Both the position numbers and the translations under genes were made by a program. The notes under the pieces are model-generated. The model was given only the letters and a program-made list of their open reading frames with translations. It made no database searches and had not been told where the DNA came from. A stretch of 64,000 bases of DNA, from the NCBI GenBank assembly GCA_905215345.1, contig CAJMPR010000011.1:60817-124816 (forward strand), read 5' to 3'. This DNA is from an uncultured bacterium. Lineage in GTDB: Bacteria > Bacteroidota > Bacteroidia > Bacteroidales > Bacteroidaceae. Positions within the stretch are counted from its first letter, which is position 1. Each line of letters begins with the position of its first letter. Positions 6,582 through 15,204 of this stretch are shown piece after piece.

Positions 6582-7643
6582 TTATGCAGCCGACTTGTAA
6601 AACTTCTCATTGTCTTTCAGGAAGTATGGCAATGTTCCCCGTGCGGTCATTTTATCAATTCGTTCCTGGTTATCCTTACACCAAACTTTGAATTTTTGCG
6701 GAGCCTTCTTAATTCTTCCTTTGAACTGATAGTTTGAAACGTCCTCACCTGCAAGTATTGCTTCTTCGTACTTTATAAAGTCTTCAAATTTAGGCGTAAT
6801 TGGAACGGCAACACAACGACATTGTGGATGCCAGCCAACAAATTTAAACTCTTTCGGATATTTGCCCGCCAATTCGTCGCAAACATCTACCACTGGATGA
6901 TTATTTGACAAGACAATTTCAAAGCCCAAAACAAGATCGTTATTGCTCCAATTTTCATAGTCAGCTGTATGATAAGCCATATTAACCTCGCTGCGTGCTA
7001 ATCGCATTGCGTTCTTGTAAGATGAACGGTACACTCCTTGTCCGGGATGATAATTTTTTGCGCGTTGGGACAAAACAAGGTTCCCGTGCTTATTTCTCAC
7101 CCTTCTGAATAGATTCTTTGGTTCTTCCAAATAGTTACGCACGTCCCGGCTTAATATCGCTGCACTGCGTCCGTCACCTAAACCAATATCCAAAGCAAGT
7201 TCAAAGTCTGATTTTCCGTTTTCGATTATCTTCCATACGCGGTCTGATAATCCCATACCCCTAATCTTTCGATTCTGAAATGCGTTCAGAGCCTCAATAT
7301 TTCGTGGTTTAAATTGCGAAATTTGCTCTTTTGATAGCCTACTTGATAAAGTTATTGCATCAACCCAAGAATCGTTCTTAGCGCAGCTTAATTCCCACGC
7401 TTCGCTATTCCCGTTTATTATCGCAGTTACTATTTCGTCATGTAGCTTATCAAACAGTTTATCGGCGCGCTGTTTCAGTCCGGGATAATCATCAAAGGAA
7501 AAAGGCTTGCTTCCGGTAAATCCGGATTGTTCGGCAAGCCGCGAAATTTCATTGATGATCTCTGTATAAAGAGCATCTATTTCATTTTCCAGCCTGTTAA
7601 GGTTGGAAAGGTGCTTTTTGTCAAACTTGCCAGCTTTAGCCAT
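6582..7643 (-). CDS. MuF-like phage head morphogenesis protein
   Basis: The product is 353 aa. The C-terminal half carries the Mu-F / SPP1 gp7 signature: ARSEVNMAYHTADYENW, then CDELAGKYP, and the cysteine/histidine motif HPQCRCVAVP. These proteins bind the portal and aid head assembly or DNA injection. It follows the portal gene by 11 bp. Length is normal for the family, with no toxin extension. It is the last leftward gene before the opposite-strand cargo block. Confidence 0.85.
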   Translation of the reverse strand: MAKAGKFDKKHLSNLNRLENEIDALYTEIINEISRLAEQSGFTGSKPFSFDDYPGLKQRADKLFDKLHDEIVTAIINGNSEAWELSCAKNDSWVDAITLSSRLSKEQISQFKPRNIEALNAFQNRKIRGMGLSDRVWKIIENGKSDFELALDIGLGDGRSAAILSRDVRNYLEEPKNLFRRVRNKHGNLVLSQRAKNYHPGQGVYRSSYKNAMRLARSEVNMAYHTADYENWSNNDLVLGFEIVLSNNHPVVDVCDELAGKYPKEFKFVGWHPQCRCVAVPITPKFEDFIKYEEAILAGEDVSNYQFKGRIKKAPQKFKVWCKDNQERIDKMTARGTLPYFLKDNEKFYKSAA

Positions 7644-7654
7644 GATTCACAAAT

Positions 7655-9067
7655 TTAGATTGTTGGTTCTTCGAGATAGCTCACTTTTTCCTTTGCTTCT
7701 TCTGCCTCTATTTCAGCAATTTCAGCATCCACGTCGTCTACCATACCGAGATTTTTAACGGCTGTCTTTCGGGACATGATAGGCTTTCCACCCGTTGCGT
7801 TTGAATAATTGGTTATTTGCTCTGCATCATCCTTTATGTTGTAGGGTGTGATAATAACTTCAACATCGAGGTTTTCAATTGCTTCTGACAATGAAGGGTA
7901 CATCTTCTTCATGAATGCCTTCACTACATTTATTTCCCGGTTAAAGACATCAAGCCAAATTCCGCTTTCGTCTGTTACCTTCAACTGCCCGTCAATGAAC
8001 ATCATCTTTCGGGCTTCGCCGGACATCGGGCTTGCCTTCATGCTTTCCATAGACATATCGGGTAACTGTAACTGAACGAAGAAGTTCTTGCGGATAGTCT
8101 CAACATGGAATTTCAAAGCATCAATAGCCTGTTCCCAAGTTTGATAACCGGCTTTTGCATTTGCCGGATAGCGAAGGACATTTCTTGCTGTAGTGTCGTC
8201 GTCCGGCTCACTCCCGAATTTTGCAGCGTCTTCGTTATCCATAAATACAACCCAATTCGGCTTGCTATTCTTTCGCAAGTAGTTACCATTGCGGGAAAGC
8301 GACCATTCAGATTCAAAAACGTTCTTGCTTTCATCTTCCCAAATTGGTTCAGGTCGGCTTCCATATACTCCAGCAATTTTTTCAATCTTGATAGCTTCCC
8401 GAAATTCTTCCTCCCATTGTCCCCCGCGTCCGGCTTGCGCCCAACGAATGTGTTCTTTATCGGTGTAGGTTTCAAAGTAAGTTGTTTTCTCCTTCCTAAC
8501 TTCGCGGGTGTACTGGATTGACAATGCAATCATATCATCGTATTCGTCGAATAGCGGGTACAACACATCTCCGTTCATTGGCGAATAGGTTTTGCAACGC
8601 AACTTCAATTTGCTTTTTTCCCCTCCATAAGTAACTTCTTGTTGCTGACTGTACCAAATTGTCGCAAACTCACAAGAAGCATACAGGTAACGCCCGCGCT
8701 CAACATTTACGCTGTCGATCTTATTTTTAGTGAAGATTGCTTCCATGATTTTAGCAGCTTTCTTTTCATTCTCATTGTCCTTTTTGACATTGTACATACG
8801 CTTTACTGGAATGCCGAAAGCAAGTTCTGTCATGCGCTTTACTGCGAGCTTCTGCAACCCAAGCGTAACACGGCACATACGAATCATTTCACCTTTTTTG
8901 TTCACCTTATCACGGTAGGTCTTATCGGTCATTACCGGGTGATACTTCGGTTCATACTCCTTTTCAAGTTTGCTCCAAGGTGGTAAAACAACAGTTTTCA
9001 GCCTTAAATCGTCAATTATTTCAACGGGCAAACGCTGACTGTCAAGAATTTCATCAATTGTTTTCAT
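7655..9067 (-). CDS. Phage portal protein
   Basis: The product is 470 aa, a normal portal length. The sequence resembles SPP1 gp6-type portals: an N-terminal segment binding the vertex, a long central helical stem (KAGYQTWEQAIDALKFHVETI), and a segment SPMSGEARKMMFIDG typical of the clip/crown region. The position between large terminase and MuF genes is diagnostic. It forms the dodecameric ring through which terminase pumps DNA. The acidic C-terminal tail (EIEAEEAKEKV) is common in portals. Confidence 0.85.
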   Translation of the reverse strand: MKTIDEILDSQRLPVEIIDDLRLKTVVLPPWSKLEKEYEPKYHPVMTDKTYRDKVNKKGEMIRMCRVTLGLQKLAVKRMTELAFGIPVKRMYNVKKDNENEKKAAKIMEAIFTKNKIDSVNVERGRYLYASCEFATIWYSQQQEVTYGGEKSKLKLRCKTYSPMNGDVLYPLFDEYDDMIALSIQYTREVRKEKTTYFETYTDKEHIRWAQAGRGGQWEEEFREAIKIEKIAGVYGSRPEPIWEDESKNVFESEWSLSRNGNYLRKNSKPNWVVFMDNEDAAKFGSEPDDDTTARNVLRYPANAKAGYQTWEQAIDALKFHVETIRKNFFVQLQLPDMSMESMKASPMSGEARKMMFIDGQLKVTDESGIWLDVFNREINVVKAFMKKMYPSLSEAIENLDVEVIITPYNIKDDAEQITNYSNATGGKPIMSRKTAVKNLGMVDDVDAEIAEIEAEEAKEKVSYLEEPTI

Positions 9068-9078
9068 ATAGTCATATT

Positions 9079-10668
9079 TTAATAAAGTTCATCTTCCAAA
9101 TCTTCATCGTAGTTATGATTGTCTTCACGTACTGGTTGCGCCGGATAGAACGTATTGGCGAGTGCGTCAAATTCATCAATAGAATAGCCTAAACGCTCTT
9201 TTATATCCTCTTTGGGTTCAATGATGATTTTCCCGTTGCTGAGAAAGCTCCACTTGATTTCCGTTGCTTCTTCCGCGAAGGTTCCGCCGGGCGGCAACAT
9301 GGCATCCATACCGTTATCAGGGTTCAGCCAGTCACGAACACACCAAAAGAGATAAGCACGCATATTGGCAAATTTGTACTGCCCGGTTATATCGGTCAAT
9401 TCTTTTCCGTTTTTTGTCTTTGCACCTTCGCTGTACTTGCAACTTATTATGTTATTTTTGAGTTTCCCCAAATTTCTTTCTTCGCACACCTCAATAGCAC
9501 GGGAATATACGCCCGCACCTTCTCCGATTGTATCAATCATTGCAATACTTCCGGTTGAGTGTTCCAGTTTGTTTATGACGTTCCCTGTCACCTTCATGTG
9601 GTCGGCTTTTCCTCCTGAATTGTGTTTTGAGAACTTATCAACATAGTTTTTGTACCGGAAACAATAAACGGTGCAGTCACGCCCCATACCTGCCACATCG
9701 ACACCTAAACGGCAATAGTTATGATTGCCGAGGTGGTATTTCTCCCAACGTTCCTGCGCTGCTTCGATCCATTGCATAGGAATAAGCACATCTTCATCAA
9801 CTTTCGGGAATTGTCCTAAAACCTTCTTTCGGAAAAGGTCTGACGGTCTGTACCATTTTTCCTCAAATTCAAAATCATCTTCTTGTGCTGATACTTCTTC
9901 CGGGCGAATTGGAGTACACCAGTTTTCAATTTTATCTTTTACCCAATCATAGTCCACCTGTCCGGGAATGACCGCCTGTTTTAGTTTTACATTGGGAGCC
10001 GTTAGGCTGTTCAAACAGAACTTCTTCCATCGCTTTGCTTTCTGACTGCGGGCAGCGTAACCAACGGTTGTATTGGGATTGAATACAAGCAATAGACGTG
10101 AGTTACCCTGCAAGTTACCTTCGATTGCTTCAAACGTATCATCAAGAATACCTGTTGCCTCTGTAACAACGAACATTGTGTTTACTGCATGGAAGCCCGA
10201 CCAAGCCTCGTGATTATTTTCATCTGCCTTGAATCCGGTTAAAAACCATTCTTCACTATTCGTTCTGATGTCATAGGCATTCAACTTCCCCGGCAGAAGG
10301 TAGCCGCGCCGTTTGGCACGATTCCATAAACGGGATATTTCCGGCATCATGATATTTTTAACCTGTCTATCAGTGGGGGCAGTCAATGCAACCTTCGTGT
10401 TTTCAACGAGTTCACCGTTTTTGTTCCATTTTGGGGTGAGGTATAAGAAACAAACGGCAATACAGGCTGCAACAAAGTCTTTCCCGCGTGCAGTACCGGA
10501 ACGAACTGACACCAATTTGTTATGCTGTACAGAGGTTACAATTTCCTTCTGTTCGTCGTCAAGGTTCACGCCAAGAGCCTCTTTGATGAACTTATTCCAG
10601 TCAGCCCGCCATGATGCAAATAATGCGGCTGCTTTCTTCTTTATTTCCGCCTCATTTCTTTTCATCAT
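9079..10668 (-). CDS. terL: Terminase large subunit
   Basis: The product is 529 aa, normal length. The N-terminal ATPase has a Walker-A-like RSGTARGKDFVAA (about residues 55-67) and a Walker B region MFVVTEATG near 165. The C-terminal RNase-H-fold nuclease starts at CRLGVDVAGMGRDCTVY and continues with IDTIGEGAGVYSRA. It cuts and packages phage DNA with the portal and small terminase. It overlaps the small-terminase gene by 17 bp. A second ATG (10665) is an alternative start. Confidence 0.9.
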   Translation of the reverse strand: MMKRNEAEIKKKAAALFASWRADWNKFIKEALGVNLDDEQKEIVTSVQHNKLVSVRSGTARGKDFVAACIAVCFLYLTPKWNKNGELVENTKVALTAPTDRQVKNIMMPEISRLWNRAKRRGYLLPGKLNAYDIRTNSEEWFLTGFKADENNHEAWSGFHAVNTMFVVTEATGILDDTFEAIEGNLQGNSRLLLVFNPNTTVGYAARSQKAKRWKKFCLNSLTAPNVKLKQAVIPGQVDYDWVKDKIENWCTPIRPEEVSAQEDDFEFEEKWYRPSDLFRKKVLGQFPKVDEDVLIPMQWIEAAQERWEKYHLGNHNYCRLGVDVAGMGRDCTVYCFRYKNYVDKFSKHNSGGKADHMKVTGNVINKLEHSTGSIAMIDTIGEGAGVYSRAIEVCEERNLGKLKNNIISCKYSEGAKTKNGKELTDITGQYKFANMRAYLFWCVRDWLNPDNGMDAMLPPGGTFAEEATEIKWSFLSNGKIIIEPKEDIKERLGYSIDEFDALANTFYPAQPVREDNHNYDEDLEDELY

Positions 10669-11281
10669 CTACAATTCCGGTTTCCATTAAAAGGGCTTCA
10701 AAAGACATAGAGCCGGAAAGTTCCCTTTTCTCCGGTGCATACAATCCAAGCAGCTTCCGTCTTTCAATAAGTGACTTATGAATGACTTCAAGGTAACGCG
10801 GATCGCCTGTGCAAACAACATCCTTTGTTTGTTGCTCCATTGCAACGGTTACAATTTCTTCATTCCGTTGTGGTTCAGGTGTATTGTTTGCATTTCCTTC
10901 CCCCTCTGTACTTCCTGCCCTCGGTTCAACCAAATTGCCGGGAACACCCTTTTGTTTGTTGTTCCGGGCTGTATAATCTTCTTTTGACTTCTCCCAAGCC
11001 GACCAAGCCTCTTTAATGATCGCGTCAATTCTTTCAAGTTCAAGTTGTAACGCCAAATCAAGGTTTTCAATACGGCTTTCGCGCCATTCTTCCAAGAGCT
11101 TGTTTACATCTTTGCTAACAGTTCGCAGGGAATAGGAAGGCAAATCAAGACGTGCCATGACTTCATCGCGGATTTCCCGATAACCATACCCTCGTTTGTA
11201 TAGTTCCGAAATGATGTCAAGCCGAACTATCTGCGCTTGCCGATAATCCTTCATCGTTTTCCGTTTTCCTGTACCTGCCAT
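10652..11281 (-). CDS. terS: Terminase small subunit (putative)
   Basis: The product is 209 aa from ATG 11281 (MAGTGKRKTMKDYRQAQIV); a TTG two codons earlier is the alternative. The N-terminal part is a helix-turn-helix-like segment (ELYKRGYGYREIRDEVMARL, then SYSLRTVSKDV), followed by a long helix for oligomerisation. A low-complexity middle (residues about 105-140) precedes a helical C-terminus containing YLEVIHKSLIERRKLLGLY, typical of small terminases. It recognises the packaging site. The ATG lies 2 bp after the radical-SAM stop codon, so the cassette upstream is co-transcribed with packaging genes. Confidence 0.75.
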   Translation of the reverse strand: MAGTGKRKTMKDYRQAQIVRLDIISELYKRGYGYREIRDEVMARLDLPSYSLRTVSKDVNKLLEEWRESRIENLDLALQLELERIDAIIKEAWSAWEKSKEDYTARNNKQKGVPGNLVEPRAGSTEGEGNANNTPEPQRNEEIVTVAMEQQTKDVVCTGDPRYLEVIHKSLIERRKLLGLYAPEKRELSGSMSFEALLMETGIVDDEKK

Positions 11282-11283
11282 AT

Positions 11284-12531
11284 TCAATCTTTCCCGTTAT
11301 ACTTGTAAATCAAATCTCCGTTCTCATCCTTTCCTGTTGGAATTAAAATGCCTTCAAACAATTTGTATGGGCTTTGCCCTGATTGCGGGTTGTTCCATAA
11401 CCAGCGCATGTAATCAGCCATTGTCATGCCTTCAAACTTTGCCCGTCTTTCGGAACTGTTACAGTTGAAGCCCTGTGCGCGAATCCATTGAAAACCACCA
11501 ACCAAATTTTGAATGTCAGTACTGACATTAGCAAAACGGACTTCGCCGTTTTGCTTTGCTATTTGTAGTGCTTCGCACCACTGCCCACGTGAATAGTTCC
11601 AATCAGACGGAAGCCCGCAACATGAACCATTGCAACACAATTCTTTGAAATGCGCGTCTGAAACATAGAATCTCATTCCGACCTGTTCGCAAAGCTCCTT
11701 CATGTTCCGCAGGAATGGTTCTTTCACTTTCCGGTTTAAGCGAAGGTAGCCGGATGATATACTATATTGGCGGTAGAACTTCATCACGTCAAACCCGCAT
11801 AAATCGTTGAACGTTGGCATGAATGCCTTCAAAGTTGGGCTTCTTTGTTCAACACAAAAGAACTCTGTAGAAAGTGCAGTTGCACCCCTGCTTGCCGCCT
11901 CTTTTATCAAGTCAAGATACGTTGGAGTACTCACGCCAATAATGAACGGACGCAAACGGAGCGTTGCGCCTCCGGCATCTGCATTTGCAATTCTTTCCAA
12001 TGCGTCAAGACGTTCTTTGGGTGACGGGACGCCCTTCTCAATGATATGCGCTTTCTGTTCGTCCAGCGTGATAATCGAAAACTTGAAATTCCAATTCTTC
12101 TGCCCGCGTATCAAGTCCATGTACCGTTCGTCTTTTGTGAACCAAGTTGCTTTGGTCGAGAAACACAACGGGTAGTCGATTTCCTTGAAGAACTGCAACA
12201 GTTCAAGGGTAACACCACGGGTACGCTCGAAACCGTCGAATTGGTCGGATAAACCACCCCATTGCATCACCTTTCGCTGTTTGATATACTCTTTAAACTG
12301 CCCGCCGAACTTATCAGGATCGGTGAACATCTTTTTGATACGTTCAACAGACACGTTGCGAACGTCCTTGTGCAAATACGCATCTTTCCCGTCTCCAACT
12401 GCACGCTGAAACTGCGAGAAACAATACAAGCAACCAAACGAACAGTTGCTATAAGTGTCAAATGTCATAGGCATTGAGCAATCTGCTATTTCGTTGCTCC
12501 AACGCGGTGATTGATAATACTTCTGTGGCAT
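11284..12531 (-). CDS. Radical SAM enzyme, SplB-like, phage DNA-modification candidate
   Basis: The product is 415 aa. The [4Fe-4S] motif CSFGCLYCF (CxxxCxxC) lies at about residues 32-40. A TIM-barrel-like core follows (FKFSIITLDEQ, TLRLRPFIIGVST). Near residues 300-325 is an unusual cluster CCNGSCCGLPSDW ... WCEAL that could hold an auxiliary cluster. The CxxxCxYC spacing and context recall the spore-photoproduct-lyase (SplB) branch, whose founding member acts on thymine in DNA. It lies 2 bp after the P-loop kinase gene and 2 bp before the small terminase. The substrate is inferred, probably a base in phage DNA. It could instead modify a tRNA or protein. Confidence 0.75.
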   Translation of the reverse strand: MPQKYYQSPRWSNEIADCSMPMTFDTYSNCSFGCLYCFSQFQRAVGDGKDAYLHKDVRNVSVERIKKMFTDPDKFGGQFKEYIKQRKVMQWGGLSDQFDGFERTRGVTLELLQFFKEIDYPLCFSTKATWFTKDERYMDLIRGQKNWNFKFSIITLDEQKAHIIEKGVPSPKERLDALERIANADAGGATLRLRPFIIGVSTPTYLDLIKEAASRGATALSTEFFCVEQRSPTLKAFMPTFNDLCGFDVMKFYRQYSISSGYLRLNRKVKEPFLRNMKELCEQVGMRFYVSDAHFKELCCNGSCCGLPSDWNYSRGQWCEALQIAKQNGEVRFANVSTDIQNLVGGFQWIRAQGFNCNSSERRAKFEGMTMADYMRWLWNNPQSGQSPYKLFEGILIPTGKDENGDLIYKYNGKD

Positions 12532-12533
12532 AG

Positions 12534-13070
12534 CTATTGATTTAATGTTCTACATACAAGTTTAAGTTCTTCATCAAGGCTTACAACGCCAGTGTTTATA
12601 GACAATACCGGGACACCTATTTCAGCCCATTTCTTTGCTGCCCTTAAAACGTTTCTTTGTTTTGGCAATGTCTGCGGGCTGCATCCCTTCTTTCCCCGGT
12701 TGAGTAGTCTTTCATGGATAACTTTTGCATCAGCATACAAAAAGACAACGAGGTACTTTTTTGCTTGGAACATCGCATTTGTCAGGTTATTCCCGAAGGT
12801 GTCTAAATACGAACCTTCACAAATTACAATATCACAGGTTTCAAGCCCTTTTGCCACAACATCAGCAAGTATGCTTGTGCAGTTGAATATGTCTACACCA
12901 CCGTAACGTGCTTCAAGTGAGTATCGCCCGGCAAAGCATATCCGGCTGTCATTGCAATAGGTCAATTCCTTTGTAACTTCCCTGATACCTCCGAAGCGTT
13001 CAATCAGAGCTTTGGCAAGCGTCGTTTTTCCAACGCTATTTGTCCCGGTAATGAATACACATGTTTTCAT
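12534..13070 (-). CDS. P-loop nucleotide/DNA kinase of the modification cassette
   Basis: The product is 178 aa from ATG 13070 (MKTCVFITGTNSVGKTTLAK). This ATG overlaps the previous stop as ATGA, so it is preferred to the longer frame from 13097. Walker A GTNSVGKTT lies at residues 9-17. Further kinase-like elements are CDIVICEGSYLD and a lid-like RLLNRGKKGC. Its place between an aGPT-Pplase-like protein and a radical-SAM enzyme resembles the 5-hydroxymethyluracil-DNA-kinase type of P-loop protein in thymidine-hypermodifying phages. That role is inferred; a deoxynucleotide kinase is the alternative. Confidence 0.7.
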   Translation of the reverse strand: MKTCVFITGTNSVGKTTLAKALIERFGGIREVTKELTYCNDSRICFAGRYSLEARYGGVDIFNCTSILADVVAKGLETCDIVICEGSYLDTFGNNLTNAMFQAKKYLVVFLYADAKVIHERLLNRGKKGCSPQTLPKQRNVLRAAKKWAEIGVPVLSINTGVVSLDEELKLVCRTLNQ

Positions 13071-13741
13071 AAAAGGCTGATTATTGTATTTTCCCATTTA
13101 CACCCTGCAATATCATCCAAGAGGCGTTCTGTATAGAAACCATTCCAGCGAGTTCCCTTCTTTAGTTTCGCAACTGCGCAAAGGCTTGTTTCAAGTGCAA
13201 ACACGTTGTCGTTGGTATCAATCTTTGCCCGTTCAATGAATGCAGTTAATTTTTCAAGATTTTGCGTTTCCGCAATTATCTCGGCTCCCTTTGTATAGTT
13301 CTCATCCGGCTCGAATTTAAGTGCGAGATCATCAACTATTTGCTTTCCGCTTAACTTCGCCCATACTTCGAGGAAAAGAAACGCGGCATACCTTCCAAAG
13401 TAGTACCAGCTACTGACAACTTTGTATTGTTCCGTTGTGGTAGTGGCTTTGTCAAGCTCTTCAAGAAGTCTTGGGGAAAGTTCGCGCATAATCCGGTCGA
13501 AAGTGTCGCCAATTCTCACGTATCTTCTGTCAGTACGGAATTTAAGTTCACTTTTGGGTGTCCTATGATTACACAGGAGTTGCAAAGCACTTGGTATGTG
13601 GTATGTGGTAGCGTAGTAATACGCCAGCCGAAAGCTGTTCCACCTTGACAAACCAAAATGCTTTGATAAAGAGGCAATCATTTTTTCCTCAACACCTGCG
13701 TCCCCTCCATTGTGGTATTGTATGTATTCTTCGTATGTCAT
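13067..13741 (-). CDS. aGPT-Pplase / amino-acid:DNA-transferase-like helical protein
   Basis: The product is 224 aa and all-helical in appearance. Conserved-looking charged and aromatic elements are SRWNSFRLAYYYATTYHIP, KFRTDRRYVRIGDTFDRIM, and WYYFGRYAAFLFLEVW. My reading is that it resembles the helical proteins of phage base-hypermodification loci called alpha-glutamyl/putrescinyl thymine pyrophosphorylase clade 2, or amino-acid:DNA transferase. In those loci it acts with a P-loop kinase on phosphorylated hydroxymethyl-dU. This rests on pattern memory and gene neighbourhood, not on a search. It starts 3 bp after the ParB-like gene and overlaps the kinase gene by 4 bp. Confidence 0.5.
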   Translation of the reverse strand: MTYEEYIQYHNGGDAGVEEKMIASLSKHFGLSRWNSFRLAYYYATTYHIPSALQLLCNHRTPKSELKFRTDRRYVRIGDTFDRIMRELSPRLLEELDKATTTTEQYKVVSSWYYFGRYAAFLFLEVWAKLSGKQIVDDLALKFEPDENYTKGAEIIAETQNLEKLTAFIERAKIDTNDNVFALETSLCAVAKLKKGTRWNGFYTERLLDDIAGCKWENTIISLL

Positions 13742-13744
13742 AGC

Positions 13745-14524
13745 CTATTCTTCGGGAATGATTTCATCAATACGATATACCACCTTGTCGATTGAAGGCA
13801 TTCCAAGGAGTGCAAGAAGCTCCGGTAAGCGGTCTTTGGGATAGGTGATGATAATACGCTCCATTGCTGTATTGTCTTCGCCTTGCAACTTCGGCAAGTC
13901 TGCCGGATTCAAGTCAAGTCCTTGCAGTTCCGGCGGAAGGCTATCGGATGAAATTCCCTCTCCGTCATCTTCGCTTGCGTCAGGTTGCATTTTGGTTTCA
14001 GAAGCCGTGTTCGTTGCTCCGGGTAATGGGGCAAACGCTGCCGGAGGAGTAACCCAAACATCCATTCCCCAGCTTTCGAGTTTTTTGTTATCAAACTTGT
14101 TAGCAAGAATGTCATAATCCCACTGACCATAAGAAACATTGTCTTTGATAATAAACTGTTGTTTCTCTTCCTCGGTGAGTTCGCTTGCTTTGATGATGTA
14201 GGCAAATGGACTTTCAAGCCACTTTCCCCACCAATCAACGAGCTTGTCACGCTCGCCCTTACTTTTGCCCTGAAAGTCTGCAAGGGATGATAACCGGGTT
14301 GCAATCTCTTCCGGTGTCATTTTTGCAATAGCCTTTAAAGCATTGTTTCTCATGTTCCCGCCAAGGGCAATCATTTTGTTATCAACGACAATTGGGCGTA
14401 ACTCCAACATTTTAGGAAGAACTAAAATAGAATCAACCAGTTTGTTGAATTTGTCCGATGTGATTGTTCGCGGGTTCGCTGAATTAGTCTTAACCTGCGA
14501 TAACTTTACTTGTTCTGTGTTCAT
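13745..14524 (-). CDS. ParB/Srx-fold phage protein
   Basis: The product is 259 aa from ATG 14524 (MNTEQVKLSQVKTNSANPRT); a TTG at 14530 would add two residues. The N-terminal ParB/sulfiredoxin-like domain shows LRPIVVDNKMIALGGNMRN (residues about 46-64), the usual GxxR-type nucleotide-contact loop. A central segment (EEEKQQFIIKDNVSYGQWDY) is typical of phage ParB-like proteins next to methylases and terminases. Phage ParB-like domains can be DNases, CTPases or parts of base-modification systems. It is first in the operon that runs through the radical-SAM gene into terminase, behind a -7 element and palindrome copy 3. Confidence 0.75.
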   Translation of the reverse strand: MNTEQVKLSQVKTNSANPRTITSDKFNKLVDSILVLPKMLELRPIVVDNKMIALGGNMRNNALKAIAKMTPEEIATRLSSLADFQGKSKGERDKLVDWWGKWLESPFAYIIKASELTEEEKQQFIIKDNVSYGQWDYDILANKFDNKKLESWGMDVWVTPPAAFAPLPGATNTASETKMQPDASEDDGEGISSDSLPPELQGLDLNPADLPKLQGEDNTAMERIIITYPKDRLPELLALLGMPSIDKVVYRIDEIIPEE

Positions 14525-14541
14525 AATCAATAAGTTTTATG

Positions 14542-14549
14542 CAAATGTA
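14542..14549 (-). promoter_or_regulatory. Bacteroides-type -7 element (TACATTTG)
   Basis: On the minus strand it fits TAnnTTTG, about 18 bases before ATG 14524. No TTTG -33 box is present; the palindrome at 14557-14575 occupies that position. It probably starts the late transcript for the modification cassette and packaging genes. Confidence 0.5.
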
Positions 14550-14556
14550 ATTGAAA

Positions 14557-14575
14557 GTGTTTACAATGTAAGCGT
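14557..14575. promoter_or_regulatory. Palindromic operator, copy 3 of 5
   Basis: GTGTTTA-CAATG-TAAGCGT is an imperfect copy that keeps the TTACAATRTAAGC core. It lies in the 63-bp non-coding gap between the RuvC-like gene and the ParB operon, just upstream of the -7 element. Confidence 0.6.
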
Positions 14576-14587
14576 TTACTTAATTTT

Positions 14588-15103
14588 TTAACTAATCTTT
14601 ATCGAAAAACCAGCATATACCCATGCGAGTAGTGCCGCGTCCCTTCCTTCTTGGTTGGTGTGCCCGGATATTCCGGTAAACTTCGCAAGCTCTTCGTGTG
14701 TTATTTTCTTGTCTTTACCTTTCCAGCACTTAACAAGTGGTTTCACTTCATCAACATCTATCTGCCAGTGTCGGCACATCTCAACAATCTTGTGCCCCGT
14801 TTCGTGGTTGCGCCCGGTGTGGTTTCCTTTTGCGGCTGCAGAGGCTTTTGTATCTTTCGGGCTTAGATGCCAATTCCCCTTGTTTAGCCAACCAGCTTCT
14901 ACAACTACGAGCAGGTTCTTTTCGGAAACTTCGGCTTGCCTTTGAACATAGCGCAAATAGTCCAGCAGATCGGGGAAGGTGAGAACGGAAATTTTGAGGT
15001 TTTTATTCTCACAATCGAGCAGGGCAACCCCGTTCTTTTCAACATCAGGATCAATCGCAGCAATCAAGTGAACCTTCTTTCTTTGTGGTCTAATGTTAAT
15101 CAT
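14588..15103 (-). CDS. RuvC-like Holliday junction resolvase
   Basis: The product is 171 aa with an RNase-H fold. Predicted acidic catalytic positions are the Asp in AAIDPDVEKNGVALLD (about residue 18), the Glu in LLVVVEAGW (about 69), and the Asp in NQEGRDAALLAW near the C-terminus. The segment RNHETGHKIVEM is also typical of RuvC-like phage resolvases. It would resolve recombination or branched replication intermediates before packaging. Its start (ATG 15103) follows a non-coding 170-bp region. Confidence 0.8.
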   Translation of the reverse strand: MINIRPQRKKVHLIAAIDPDVEKNGVALLDCENKNLKISVLTFPDLLDYLRYVQRQAEVSEKNLLVVVEAGWLNKGNWHLSPKDTKASAAAKGNHTGRNHETGHKIVEMCRHWQIDVDEVKPLVKCWKGKDKKITHEELAKFTGISGHTNQEGRDAALLAWVYAGFSIKIS

Positions 15104-15204
15104 TTAATAATCAATATTTTAAGTTATATTTTTGCACATTTTTTCGCCTTTTGTGGTCCGGTATATTTTACAAGAAGGGGAAAAAGGGAAATTTAGGCTT
15201 TTCT

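Noticed and set aside
13071..13097. Nine extra N-terminal codons of the P-loop kinase
   Set aside because: ATG 13070 overlaps the upstream stop as ATGA and places the Walker A motif at the normal distance from the start.
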